Below are positions 34,115 through 42,371 of a DNA stretch of 42,571 bases, in pieces. How positions within the stretch are numbered: the first letter of the stretch is position 1; every line of letters starts with the position of its first letter. The notes below the pieces were generated by a model. It saw nothing but the letters and a program-made list of their open reading frames with translations. It did no database searches and was not told the origin of the DNA. The stretch is from BM520 sp964474455. Lineage in GTDB: Bacteria; Bacteroidota; Bacteroidia; Bacteroidales; BM520. The DNA lies in NCBI GenBank assembly GCA_964474455.1, contig CAYYSU010000024.1, positions 1-42,571 of the forward strand, read 5' to 3'. Made by a program: the position numbers and the translations under genes.

Positions 34115-35866
34115 ATGAAAACAAAACAGATACTTCTGATGCTTCTTGTGGCGTTGGCCATGGCTTCCTGCAGTACGCCAAAGCAGCACTCTAAAAAGCT
34201 TCCCCAACATCAACGAACAACACCGCAGGTAGCAGATAAAAATGAGATCCAGACTACCTCGAAATTTATTGATGCCACGTCGGCATTTATTACCGGAAAT
34301 AATGAAGAGGCAGAAAAACTATACCTGGAAGTACTGGAGAAACGCCCCGACGACCACGCCGCAATGTACCAGCTGGCACGAGTATATTTTTACCAGAATA
34401 AAACCTCTAAAGCTAAAGAATACGGCGAGAAAGCATATAAACTGAATAGTGATAACCAATGGTATATAAAATTTATGTCGGAGGTGTATCAGATGCTGCG
34501 TCAGTATGGTGATGCAGCAGAAATGGTTGAAAAACTCACTGAGAGAGAGCCGCAAAACCCGGAATACCGATGGCAACTGGCAAATCTATATATCTTATTA
34601 GAGCAATACACAAAAGCCATTGATGAGTTTGATGAAATGCAGCAGATAATGGGCATCAGCGAAGATATCTCCAGCAGAAAAATAAAGGTTTACGAACATC
34701 TTGGAAAAAAAGAGAAAGCACTGGATGAGATAAGAGCTTTGGTAGCCTACAATCCTTCGGATATACGTTACCGCGCTATGTTGGCAGAGAAACTTATGAG
34801 TTATGACAGAACTGATGAAGCCTTTGAGCAGTATCAGGAAATCGCAAAACTTAACCCCGAAGACCCATATATTCATATTACTCTGGCAGAGTATTACCGC
34901 AAGAAGGGTGAAAAAGAAAAATCCTTTCGCGAGCTCAAAGAGGGCTTTAGAAATACCAATCTTGATATTGATACCAAGATACAGATATTGATTGCGTACT
35001 ACTCTGTATCGGAGATTTATCAGGACTTAAATCCGCAGGCCTACGAGCTTTTACAACTCCTTGTGGAAGCACATCCCGACAACCCTAAGTCGTGGTCTAT
35101 GTATGGTGATTTTCTTTACAGAGATGATAAAAAACAAGGAGCTGCTGATGCATATCTTAAGGTTCTTGAATATGACAAAAGCAAATATATGGTTTGGGAA
35201 AGCCTGATGTATTCGCTTTTGGGCACTAAGGATTACGAACAACTGTTAGCAGTCGCCGTGGAATCTATGGAGCTCTTTCCATACCAGCCAATGCCGCTTC
35301 TCTTTGCCGGGTTTTGCTACTTGGAGAGTAAAGAATACTCCAAAGCTGTTAAGATTCTTAAACCCGGAGCAGACCTGGTAATGGACAATCCTCTGCTCAA
35401 AGGGCAGTTCTACTCCAGCCTTGGCGAGGCATACCACTCCCTGAACAAACTCGACGAGGCCTTTGCGGCATACGATAAGTCCCTGATTCTGGATCCTGAT
35501 AACAGCTATGTGTTAAACAATTATAGTTACTATCTCTCGTTACGAAAAAGGGATCTGAAGAAAGCTGAAATCATGGCTAAGAAGGCGTGTGAGCTGGATC
35601 CGGAAAATCCCAATAACCTGGACACCTACGGCTGGGTGTTATATCAACTGGGCCGATATGAAGATGCTAAGGAGTATATATATAGGTCGATGAAAAAACG
35701 CCCTCACCCTGACGCAGAGATTTTTGAACACTATGGTGATGTTATGTACCGTATTGGTGACAAAGATACCGCCCTGAAGTATTGGCAAAAGGCTCTTGAT
35801 GCCGGCGGCCGTAGTGAAGCTTTACAACGAAAAGCAGAAACAGGAAAAATGAACGACCATGAATAG
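34115..35866 (+). CDS. TPR-repeat lipoprotein
   Basis: The 583-residue protein has a lipoprotein signal (MKTKQILLMLLVALAMASC, lipid on Cys19). The start is ATG 34115, one base after dut. An in-frame ATG at 34055 lies within dut and would hide the signal. After a polar linker come about a dozen tetratricopeptide repeats, for example KRPDDHAAMYQLARVYFYQN, REPQNPEYRWQLANLYILLE and LDPENPNNLDTYGWVLYQLG. It is probably a periplasm-facing scaffold anchored in a membrane. It overlaps the DUF4292 gene by 8 bases (ATGAATAG), so translation is coupled and a shared complex with that lipoprotein is plausible. Confidence 0.88.
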   Translation: MKTKQILLMLLVALAMASCSTPKQHSKKLPQHQRTTPQVADKNEIQTTSKFIDATSAFITGNNEEAEKLYLEVLEKRPDDHAAMYQLARVYFYQNKTSKAKEYGEKAYKLNSDNQWYIKFMSEVYQMLRQYGDAAEMVEKLTEREPQNPEYRWQLANLYILLEQYTKAIDEFDEMQQIMGISEDISSRKIKVYEHLGKKEKALDEIRALVAYNPSDIRYRAMLAEKLMSYDRTDEAFEQYQEIAKLNPEDPYIHITLAEYYRKKGEKEKSFRELKEGFRNTNLDIDTKIQILIAYYSVSEIYQDLNPQAYELLQLLVEAHPDNPKSWSMYGDFLYRDDKKQGAADAYLKVLEYDKSKYMVWESLMYSLLGTKDYEQLLAVAVESMELFPYQPMPLLFAGFCYLESKEYSKAVKILKPGADLVMDNPLLKGQFYSSLGEAYHSLNKLDEAFAAYDKSLILDPDNSYVLNNYSYYLSLRKRDLKKAEIMAKKACELDPENPNNLDTYGWVLYQLGRYEDAKEYIYRSMKKRPHPDAEIFEHYGDVMYRIGDKDTALKYWQKALDAGGRSEALQRKAETGKMNDHE

Positions 35867-36671
35867 GGTATTTGTGTTTGTAGCCTTTATTTTGCTCTTT
35901 GCCGGGTGCTCTTCATCACGCAAGGTAAGCAAGGCTCCTGCGAAATCTAAAAATACTAATCTCCTTTTGGAGAAAATGACACAACAGGAGGTGGATTTTC
36001 ACACCTTCAAAACAAAATTTTCTGTTGATTATTCCACCGAAGATGACAGAATGAGTGCTCAGGGTCAGATTCGTATCACCAACGATTCAATTATTTGGCT
36101 GAGCCTCACCAAGGCAGGCATTGAGGTGTTTCGGGGTATGGTGACTCCCGATTCGCTGTTTGTTTTAAACCGCCTGGGACAGCAATATGCCAAAGATCCG
36201 ATATCATCGATTAAGAAAATGATTGACAGCAACCTGGACTATGATATGCTTCAGGCTTTGTTTACCGGAAACGACTTCCATGGCTATAAAACAGACGGTT
36301 TTGTGTCGGGAATAGATAATGACCTGCACTGGCTGGGTGCCAAAGGCAGAGCAAAGCAGAGCGAAGCAGGAAATACTGAAATAGAGCCTGCTGTAATACC
36401 TTTCCATGCCTTGTGGCTGAACCCTGAGACATACAGGATTGAGAAAACAGAGGTGCAAGAAAATACTCCGGCGGGAACAAGAGTTCTCAATGCCTACTAT
36501 GGCAAATTTGAAGATGTGAATGGGATGATTATCCCTCACACTATAGATATCAAAATTGCTGATGAGGCAGATATCAATTTGCATATTGATTATAAAAAAG
36601 TAACAATCGATGAAGCATTGAGATATCCCTTTTCTGTATCAACAAAATATCAACGAGTAACCTGGATGTAG
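35859..36671 (+). CDS. DUF4292 lipoprotein
   Basis: The 270-residue protein has a lipoprotein signal with lipobox FAGC (MNRVFVFVAFILLFAGC). The body fits DUF4292, a Bacteroidota family that I recall as LolA-like: HTFKTKFSVDYS, then GQIRITNDSIIWLSLTKAG, GIEVFRGMVTPDSLFVLNR and a C-terminal beta sheet (VLNAYYGKFEDVNGMIIPHT). The extended sheet could bind lipid or lipoprotein, but function is unproven. It starts within the last codons of the TPR lipoprotein gene and is followed after 12 bases by the EnvC-like gene. This places it in a conserved envelope gene set. Confidence 0.82.
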   Translation: MNRVFVFVAFILLFAGCSSSRKVSKAPAKSKNTNLLLEKMTQQEVDFHTFKTKFSVDYSTEDDRMSAQGQIRITNDSIIWLSLTKAGIEVFRGMVTPDSLFVLNRLGQQYAKDPISSIKKMIDSNLDYDMLQALFTGNDFHGYKTDGFVSGIDNDLHWLGAKGRAKQSEAGNTEIEPAVIPFHALWLNPETYRIEKTEVQENTPAGTRVLNAYYGKFEDVNGMIIPHTIDIKIADEADINLHIDYKKVTIDEALRYPFSVSTKYQRVTWM

Positions 36672-36683
36672 TTATATAATAAT

Positions 36684-37886
36684 ATGAAGAGATACCTGAT
36701 TTCCTTTTTACTTATTCTGCTGATGATAGTTCCCTTTTATGGTGCTTTCGCTCAGAGCAGTGAGACCTTGCAGCAAAGCAAAAGGAAACTGGAAGAGGAG
36801 ATTCGTCTTGCCAATGAACTCTTATCCAAAACCACAAAAGACAGGGAAGCCTCCATGGCTCAGATCAGCATCCTGGATTCGAAGATTAATTCCCGTGAGG
36901 CTTTGATAAAAAACCTCAATAAAGAAGTTGGCAGCCTTGATGCTCGTATCAGTGAGCTCACCGACAGTATTACATATTACAACGCCAACCTTACGCAATT
37001 GAAGGATGTTTATGAGGAAATGGTGTTGCATGCCTGGCATACCAGGAACCTACACCAGCGGCTTATGTTTATCTTTGCTGCCGACGACTTTAACCAGGCT
37101 TACCGAAGGATGCAGTATTATACGAGCTACAGCGAGGCACGCAGAAAACAGGCGGCGGATATAGAGCTGGCAGCGGCAGATCTGGCTCGAGCAAAACAGA
37201 TTGTGGAGGAGGAGAAACAGTATCAGCTGGGGCTTATTTATCGTAAAGAGACAGAAAAAAATGCCCTTAGCGGCGAAAAAATCTCCAAGTCAAACGTGGT
37301 ATCCAAACTGCAGAAGAAGGAAAAAGATCTCAGAAGCCAGATAAAGAAAAAACAGGCAGCGGCACGGCAGCTGGAGAAAGAGATAGAACGTATCATCCGT
37401 GAGGAGATGGCCAAAGCCAACAAAGGCAAATCATCAAATACATTCCAACTTACGCCGGAGGAAGCCCTTCTCTCTGACGACTTTGCAAAGAATAAAGGCA
37501 AGCTGCCATGGCCATCGGAGCGCGGCGTGCTGGCATCGTCATATGGTGAACATGCACATCCGGTGATCAAAGGTGTAAAGGTGAAAAATAATGGTGTCGA
37601 TATACTTACCGAAGAGGGCGCCTTTGCACGGGCTATATTCAAAGGCAGCGTTACCCGTATTATTAAAGTGCCTCAGTTTAATAATGTTGTCATTATTCGC
37701 CATGGAGAGTATCTGACAGTATATTCAAACCTCGACAAAGTATTCGTTGCTGAAGGAAGTACTGTTGATGCGCGCTCCAGCATAGGCACTATTTTCACTG
37801 ATCCCGACACCGGCGACACCCGCTTACACCTGGAGATCTGGAAAGGCAGCACTTTGCAGAACCCCCAGAATTGGCTGGCGAAGTAA
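36684..37886 (+). CDS. EnvC-like murein hydrolase activator (degenerate LytM/M23)
   Basis: The 400-residue exported protein (signal peptide ending AFAQ) has long coiled coils at about 25-110 and 150-255 (KRKLEEEIRLANELLSK, AAARQLEKEIERIIREEMAK). A C-terminal LytM/M23 domain starts near residue 275 (PWPSERGVLASSYGEHAHP). The zinc-site residues of active M23 enzymes are lost. The HxGxD histidine is Asn in KNNGVDI, the GH of the YGHL segment is YSNL, and the first His of HxH is Arg in TRLHLEIW. This is the EnvC pattern: it activates amidases that split septal peptidoglycan instead of cutting itself. It is the last gene of the dut operon. Confidence 0.9.
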   Translation: MKRYLISFLLILLMIVPFYGAFAQSSETLQQSKRKLEEEIRLANELLSKTTKDREASMAQISILDSKINSREALIKNLNKEVGSLDARISELTDSITYYNANLTQLKDVYEEMVLHAWHTRNLHQRLMFIFAADDFNQAYRRMQYYTSYSEARRKQAADIELAAADLARAKQIVEEEKQYQLGLIYRKETEKNALSGEKISKSNVVSKLQKKEKDLRSQIKKKQAAARQLEKEIERIIREEMAKANKGKSSNTFQLTPEEALLSDDFAKNKGKLPWPSERGVLASSYGEHAHPVIKGVKVKNNGVDILTEEGAFARAIFKGSVTRIIKVPQFNNVVIIRHGEYLTVYSNLDKVFVAEGSTVDARSSIGTIFTDPDTGDTRLHLEIWKGSTLQNPQNWLAK

Positions 37887-38233
37887 AATCATATTTGCGT
37901 TAAAAAATGTGTTTTACTCAGCATTATAGCGTGTAACCGTAGGAGCTAATTCTTTTGTCTCTGTTTTTTTATGAAATATTTATTGCAACTTACAACCACT
38001 GTATAAAAATTATTAGCATTAATTATTAGTGTTTTTATTATTGATAGTAAAAAATTTACTGTAAGAAAATATTATATTTGTCGCAATGTAAATCGTTTAT
38101 GTGGAGATCGGTTATCATCTGCAAGTATGTGTAAATATTATTGCTATGACAACTTTGGAATTTGGCGATACTCAAACGTTATCAACAGAGTTTACTCCAA
38201 GCATTAGAAACAAATAACCAGGAGAACGTTATC
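37887..38233. other. AT-rich spacer with promoter and long leader of the T9SS gene
   Basis: This 347-base region holds no gene that I can support. A perfect TATATTTG box stands at 38073-38080, and the leader of about 150 bases carries three GTTATCA heptamers (38111, 38178, 38228). Confidence 0.5.
38073..38080 (+). promoter_or_regulatory. -7 promoter box TATATTTG of the Omp28-like T9SS gene
   Basis: It matches TAnnTTTG exactly. The gene starts 153 bases later, so the mRNA would have an unusually long leader for this window. Confidence 0.45.
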
Positions 38234-38234
38234 A
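38175..38234 (+). repeat. Direct repeat AACGTTATCA, two copies
   Basis: Identical 10-mers at 38175-38184 and 38225-38234 lie 50 bases apart. The second runs into the A of the start codon. A third related GTTATCA is at 38111-38117. Confidence 0.4.
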
Positions 38235-40927
38235 TGAAAAAAATCCTCTATTTTATTTTATCATTATGTTTAATTCCGACAGTTTTTGTCGTGGCTCAGA
38301 ACAAAGAAAACGGATTGCGAAATGACGAAAAATATGTTGTCATTGAAGAGTTGACAGGCACATGGTGTCAGTATTGTCCCAGTGGCCATGTAGCCGGTCG
38401 TCAGCTTTCGCAGGATTATGAGAACATCATTTTTGTTGCTATCCACACCAGCGACGATATGAGCTACGAAGAGTATGCTAATGCTTCGGGTTTAACGGGC
38501 GCTCCTACAGGCAACGTAAACCGCAAACACCTTGGTGGTGGCACAGGGCAGTGGGAAGGCCATGCCCAGGCCGAAATGGCAGTGGATCCTCCCGCATATA
38601 TAAACATATCTACAACTTACAACGCAGAGACCCGCGAGCTGGAGGCTGTTGTTTCGGCAGAAATGATAGATGATCTCAGTGGTGACTACCGGTTGGGAGG
38701 CCTTGTGGTGGAGGATGGCGTTACTGGCCCTTCACCGGCTTACGACCAGTCTAACTCATATTCCGGTGGTGGCTATGGCCCCATGGGAGGCTTTGAAGAT
38801 CTGCCCAGCCCCGTGCCGGCAAATATGATTGCTTATGATCATGTGGCGCGGCATCTTCTGGGAGGTTATCATGGCCAGGAGGGCTCTCTGCCCGCAACGT
38901 TGGTGTCAGGACAAACCTATTCATGGACGTTCAACTACACACTCCCTGAAAATTACGACCCTGAATATGTGCGTGTGGCGGGATGGCTTGTTGACCAAAA
39001 TAACGGACACATCCTCAACGCAGGAAAGAGCCAATATTTGCCCGGATTTGACAACGGCAAACCGCATTTTATCACACAACCGCTGGAAGGAGGATTTGTG
39101 GGAACGGAGTATAAATATTACATCTTCGCCGCCGACCCTGAAGATAACAACCTCACAATTGTTGCCACAGAAATTCCCGATTGGATGAATTACGAGCAAA
39201 CAGCGCAAAGCACCGTGCATACTGCCGGCATCCTCTCCGGAATGCCTACAGAACCAGGCACATACAGCATCACCCTGTCGGTTAGCGATGGCCAGTGGAG
39301 CATCGACCAAACCTACGACCTGATTGTTGATGAATCGCAGGGCGCCGCCTGGGAGCTGATTGGCGAAGCAGGATTCTCCTCGTACTCGTCCTCTCAAACG
39401 GTTACTAAAGTGGCTGACGACGGAACCGTTTACGTGGCTTACCAGCAGTATAACACTCCAATGGAAGTGATGAAGTTTGACGGTACACAGTGGTCGATGG
39501 TTGGTTTACCGGTAGGCGTTGCCGACTCACATATGGATATGGATCTTGACAGCGAAGGAAATCCATGGGTTGTATATAATGATGTGACTACCGGAACTAA
39601 AGCCGTGGTTGAAAAATTTGACGGTGTCACATGGCAAACCGTAGGTACCCCTGTAAGTGTGGGTGCCGCCAGGAGTATAAGTATGGCGTTTGATAACGAT
39701 GGAGTACCTTACGTGGCATTCTATGAGCAAACCCTGAATGTTCAAGGTTATGTGTATAAACTGGAGGGCAGCACCTGGGTTTTGCTTGGAGATGGGCCGA
39801 TTTCCAGTGAGCAGGCTCTCTTTTTAGATCTTGGTTTCGATAGCAATAATACTCCGCACCTGCTATGGGCAAAGATATCAGGAGGTTATTCATATTATTC
39901 AAGGGTGTCAAAATTTGAAAATAATCAATGGGTACTCCTTGGTGGTGGAGATATAACGCCCAACTTAACATATTTTAACCATAGCCTGGCAATAGGTACA
40001 AATGATCAGGTGTATGTTTCCATAGCCGAAACTGCCGACATCGACTTAAATGTGTACGAATTGACGGGCAACAGCTGGAACGAATTAACAGCAGGCTACG
40101 ACCTTATCGGAGAGTACCATCAACTTGCGGTTGACAGTGAAGGCAAGCTCTACCTCGGGTTTATGAATGCCACTGCCGGCTCTCAGACCAGCGTTATGGC
40201 GTGGGAGGAAGGTACATGGTCTTCCGTTGGTCCGCTCACCATTTCTGGTGGCGCCTCTTTTCATAGTATGGACATAGCCAATAACGACAGGCCCTATATC
40301 TCGTACTCTGATTCTGAGCAGGGCGGAAAAGCGACAACACAAGCTTACATCTCTGCCGGAGAGCCACTCATCAATGTGGAACCCTTAACCATTGTCTTCG
40401 ATACAACGGCGGTAGGGCAAACAGCAGAACACACTATTTTGATAAGTAATGATGGCGCAGCAGTTCTGAACATTTCAGGCATCAGCACCAGCAACCCTAT
40501 CTTTTCACCTGACTTCAGCAGCATGACCATTGAAGCAGGGGAGAACCAGGAGTTGAGAATAACGTTCGCGCCTGAAGAGACGCTGTGGTACGAAGGGGCA
40601 ATCACATTGTTGTGCAACGACCCGCAAAACCCATCGGTTACCATTGAAGTTTCAGGATTCGGAAAATCACATGTGGGTATTGACCAGGAAAGTAATGCAG
40701 ACCGGATTACAATATATCCAAATCCGGCAAAAGGGAAAGTGTACCTTGAAACCACCACTGAAATAGAGAAAGTGAAGTTGATAAAAATTGATGGACAAAC
40801 GGTTTTGGAACAAACCGTTTTAAATAAAAAAACTGAGCTGAACACGGATCATATTAACCCCGGAATTTATCTTGTAAAGATATACTCTTCAAATATAATC
40901 ATTACCCGAAAGTTGGTGATTAAATAG
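38234..40927 (+). CDS. T9SS-exported multidomain protein with Omp28/thioredoxin-like N-terminus
   Basis: The 897-residue protein has a signal peptide (MKKILYFILSLCLIPTVFVV, then AQ). An Omp28/thioredoxin-like domain with a CxxC motif, Cys45 and Cys48 in GTWCQYCPSG, spans about 30-270. A putative-Ig/cadherin-like domain follows at about 275-370 (PEDNNLTIVATEIPDWMNYE). A six-bladed beta-propeller-like repeat region spans about 371-705 (KFDGTQWSMVG, KFDGVTWQTVG, KLEGSTWVLLG, KFENNQWVLLG). An ASH/HYDIN-like domain is at about 715-810, and a T9SS type A sorting domain (ITIYPNPAKGKVYLET) ends it. AGGAG lies 9 bases before ATG 38234. It should sit on the cell surface. The CxxC may act in thiol exchange. 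The ligand is unknown. Confidence 0.85.
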   Translation: MKKILYFILSLCLIPTVFVVAQNKENGLRNDEKYVVIEELTGTWCQYCPSGHVAGRQLSQDYENIIFVAIHTSDDMSYEEYANASGLTGAPTGNVNRKHLGGGTGQWEGHAQAEMAVDPPAYINISTTYNAETRELEAVVSAEMIDDLSGDYRLGGLVVEDGVTGPSPAYDQSNSYSGGGYGPMGGFEDLPSPVPANMIAYDHVARHLLGGYHGQEGSLPATLVSGQTYSWTFNYTLPENYDPEYVRVAGWLVDQNNGHILNAGKSQYLPGFDNGKPHFITQPLEGGFVGTEYKYYIFAADPEDNNLTIVATEIPDWMNYEQTAQSTVHTAGILSGMPTEPGTYSITLSVSDGQWSIDQTYDLIVDESQGAAWELIGEAGFSSYSSSQTVTKVADDGTVYVAYQQYNTPMEVMKFDGTQWSMVGLPVGVADSHMDMDLDSEGNPWVVYNDVTTGTKAVVEKFDGVTWQTVGTPVSVGAARSISMAFDNDGVPYVAFYEQTLNVQGYVYKLEGSTWVLLGDGPISSEQALFLDLGFDSNNTPHLLWAKISGGYSYYSRVSKFENNQWVLLGGGDITPNLTYFNHSLAIGTNDQVYVSIAETADIDLNVYELTGNSWNELTAGYDLIGEYHQLAVDSEGKLYLGFMNATAGSQTSVMAWEEGTWSSVGPLTISGGASFHSMDIANNDRPYISYSDSEQGGKATTQAYISAGEPLINVEPLTIVFDTTAVGQTAEHTILISNDGAAVLNISGISTSNPIFSPDFSSMTIEAGENQELRITFAPEETLWYEGAITLLCNDPQNPSVTIEVSGFGKSHVGIDQESNADRITIYPNPAKGKVYLETTTEIEKVKLIKIDGQTVLEQTVLNKKTELNTDHINPGIYLVKIYSSNIIITRKLVIK

Positions 40928-40994
40928 AATAGGGTGTAAATACTGTTTTTTCCTGTTTTCTTTCATGTCCGCTGTATTATTACGAAGTGTTTCT

Positions 40995-41002
40995 TATGTT
41001 TG
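40995..41002 (+). promoter_or_regulatory. -7 promoter box TATGTTTG of the second T9SS gene
   Basis: It fits TAnnTTTG exactly and ends 16 bases before ATG 41019. No -33 TTG was identified. Confidence 0.45.
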
Positions 41003-41018
41003 CCGAAAATAGATCGCT

Positions 41019-42182
41019 ATGAAAAAAATATTACTTTTTTGCTTTTGCATTGCCTTTACTATGGCAGGATTTTCTCAAAATAATAAAGAAAATAAGGAGT
41101 TCGTTCTCACACAGGTTCACTCCTCTGATGACATGGAATACAGTCAATACACGTACAACGACGATATGCTGTTGCAGGCTAAAAAAGCCCTTACCGTGGA
41201 TGGTATTCAGTTTATTGATTCCTTGTCGTACGATGAATTTAACAATATCTCAAGGCTAAGCACATACCAGCTTTTACAGGGCGAATGGATTTATGTGTAT
41301 TTTATTGACTACACTTATGATGAAAACGGTAACTGCTTAACGCGCTCAAACTACAACAGCTTCGGAACTCCAAACTTCACATTAGGTGGTGTTTACACAT
41401 ATTTTTATGATGAAGATAATAAACTCACAAACTGGGAGCTTCATTTGAGTGGCACAATGCTATTGGAGGTCTGTTCCTTAGCGTACAATAAGGATGGAAA
41501 AGTGATCCAGGAAATTAGACAAACTGTAAGTTCGGGTAATTATGAGAATTCTTTGAAGTTTGATTATCAATACAATCCTGATGGCACGATAGAATCCCGA
41601 TCTCACTCGTTTTGGCGACAGTCGTCCTGGGATTTGGATGCCTGGGATTTGTTTTTTTATGATGAACATGCCAATTGTATTATGTTTGAACATATGATAG
41701 GCAATACGGTTACCGACAGAAATGAATATGAATACGACATGGAATATACTGCCGATCAGATTATTGTACCTGTTGAACCGGATGCTTATATGGATGTGGC
41801 AAATCTTGTGGCCATGAACAACAAAGTAACACTTAAGCACTGGTACACTATGAATGATAATACCGGTGAGTTGGTTTACGTATGCGATTATATATATACT
41901 TATGATACCTTAAACTACACTACAATTCCAAACTACGTATTTACTCCGGATGATGTACGCATCTTCCCAAATCCGGCTGCTGATGTGGTTACTATAGCCG
42001 CCGACTACTCTGTTGTAAGGAATATTGATGTTATGGATAACGCAGGCAAAGTAGTTCTTACAGAATCGGATATAAATAATCGTGCGACGAAATTAGATAT
42101 CACCGGGCTTAAACCGGGCGTATATTATCTGCGGCTTTTCACCTCAAAAGGTGTTGTTACGGAAAAACTATTCGTACAATAG
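41019..42182 (+). CDS. T9SS-exported protein with YD-like repeats
   Basis: The 387-residue protein has a signal peptide (MKKILLFCFCIAFTMAGFSQ). The central part has repeated units resembling YD/RHS-type beta repeats: YDEFNNISRLSTYQL, YDENGNCLTRSNYNS, YNKDGKVIQEIRQTV, YNPDGTIESRSHSFW and YDEHANCIMFEHMIG. The C-terminal about 75 residues are a T9SS type A sorting domain (VRIFPNPAADVVTIAA, with the end motif KPGVYYLRLFTSKG). It should be carried across the outer membrane by T9SS and attached to the surface. It has its own promoter box and terminator, 91 bases after the preceding cargo gene. The function of the repeat region is unknown. Confidence 0.85.
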   Translation: MKKILLFCFCIAFTMAGFSQNNKENKEFVLTQVHSSDDMEYSQYTYNDDMLLQAKKALTVDGIQFIDSLSYDEFNNISRLSTYQLLQGEWIYVYFIDYTYDENGNCLTRSNYNSFGTPNFTLGGVYTYFYDEDNKLTNWELHLSGTMLLEVCSLAYNKDGKVIQEIRQTVSSGNYENSLKFDYQYNPDGTIESRSHSFWRQSSWDLDAWDLFFYDEHANCIMFEHMIGNTVTDRNEYEYDMEYTADQIIVPVEPDAYMDVANLVAMNNKVTLKHWYTMNDNTGELVYVCDYIYTYDTLNYTTIPNYVFTPDDVRIFPNPAADVVTIAADYSVVRNIDVMDNAGKVVLTESDINNRATKLDITGLKPGVYYLRLFTSKGVVTEKLFVQ

Positions 42183-42184
42183 TG

Positions 42185-42220
42185 CAGCAGGCAACGGCAA
42201 GCCACCTGTTGAGTTTTTTT
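42185..42220 (+). terminator. Rho-independent terminator of the second T9SS gene
   Basis: CAGCAGG (42185-42191) pairs with CCTGTTG (42205-42211) as a 7-bp stem including one G-T pair, followed by GAGTTTTTTT. It lies directly after the stop of the T9SS gene. Confidence 0.6.
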
Positions 42221-42308
42221 ACAGAAACCTTAATTGAGAATTTCGGATAGGTTAAGATCTGAGAAGAACCGGGATTGTTTTTAACCTTAGTCCGTTTTTG
42301 CTCAAGGC

Positions 42309-42371
42309 TTAGTATATATTCGGGTGTGGCATTAATCCTTCATAAACTTGGTATAATTCTTCTATTCTCAT
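42309..42371 (-). other. Short open frame coupled to the partial gene, possibly broken
   Basis: A minus-strand ATG at 42371 overlaps the stop of the preceding partial gene as ATGA and reads MRIEELYQVYEGLMPHPNIY before TAA. Twenty residues is too short for an ordinary protein. In the reading frame shifted by one base the strand stays open from about 42355 to 42157. This could mean that a longer gene was broken by a small deletion. The open shifted frame may equally be chance, since it overlaps the plus-strand terminator. Confidence 0.3.

Noticed and set aside
34115..35866. Repetitive DNA or CRISPR-like repeats suggested by the TPR gene
   Set aside because: The periodicity is at protein level with a 34-residue unit. 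The DNA is not repeated exactly, and no spaced identical repeats occur anywhere in the window.
37887..38072. Possible tRNA or other RNA gene in the longer spacers
   Set aside because: No cloverleaf, T-loop GTTCNANNC or CCA-type end was found in this or the other spacers longer than 300 bases.
38162..38233. Upstream in-frame start for the Omp28-like T9SS gene
   Set aside because: It would place a polar 24-residue stretch ahead of a clear signal peptide. ATG 38234 has an AGGAG 9 bases upstream.
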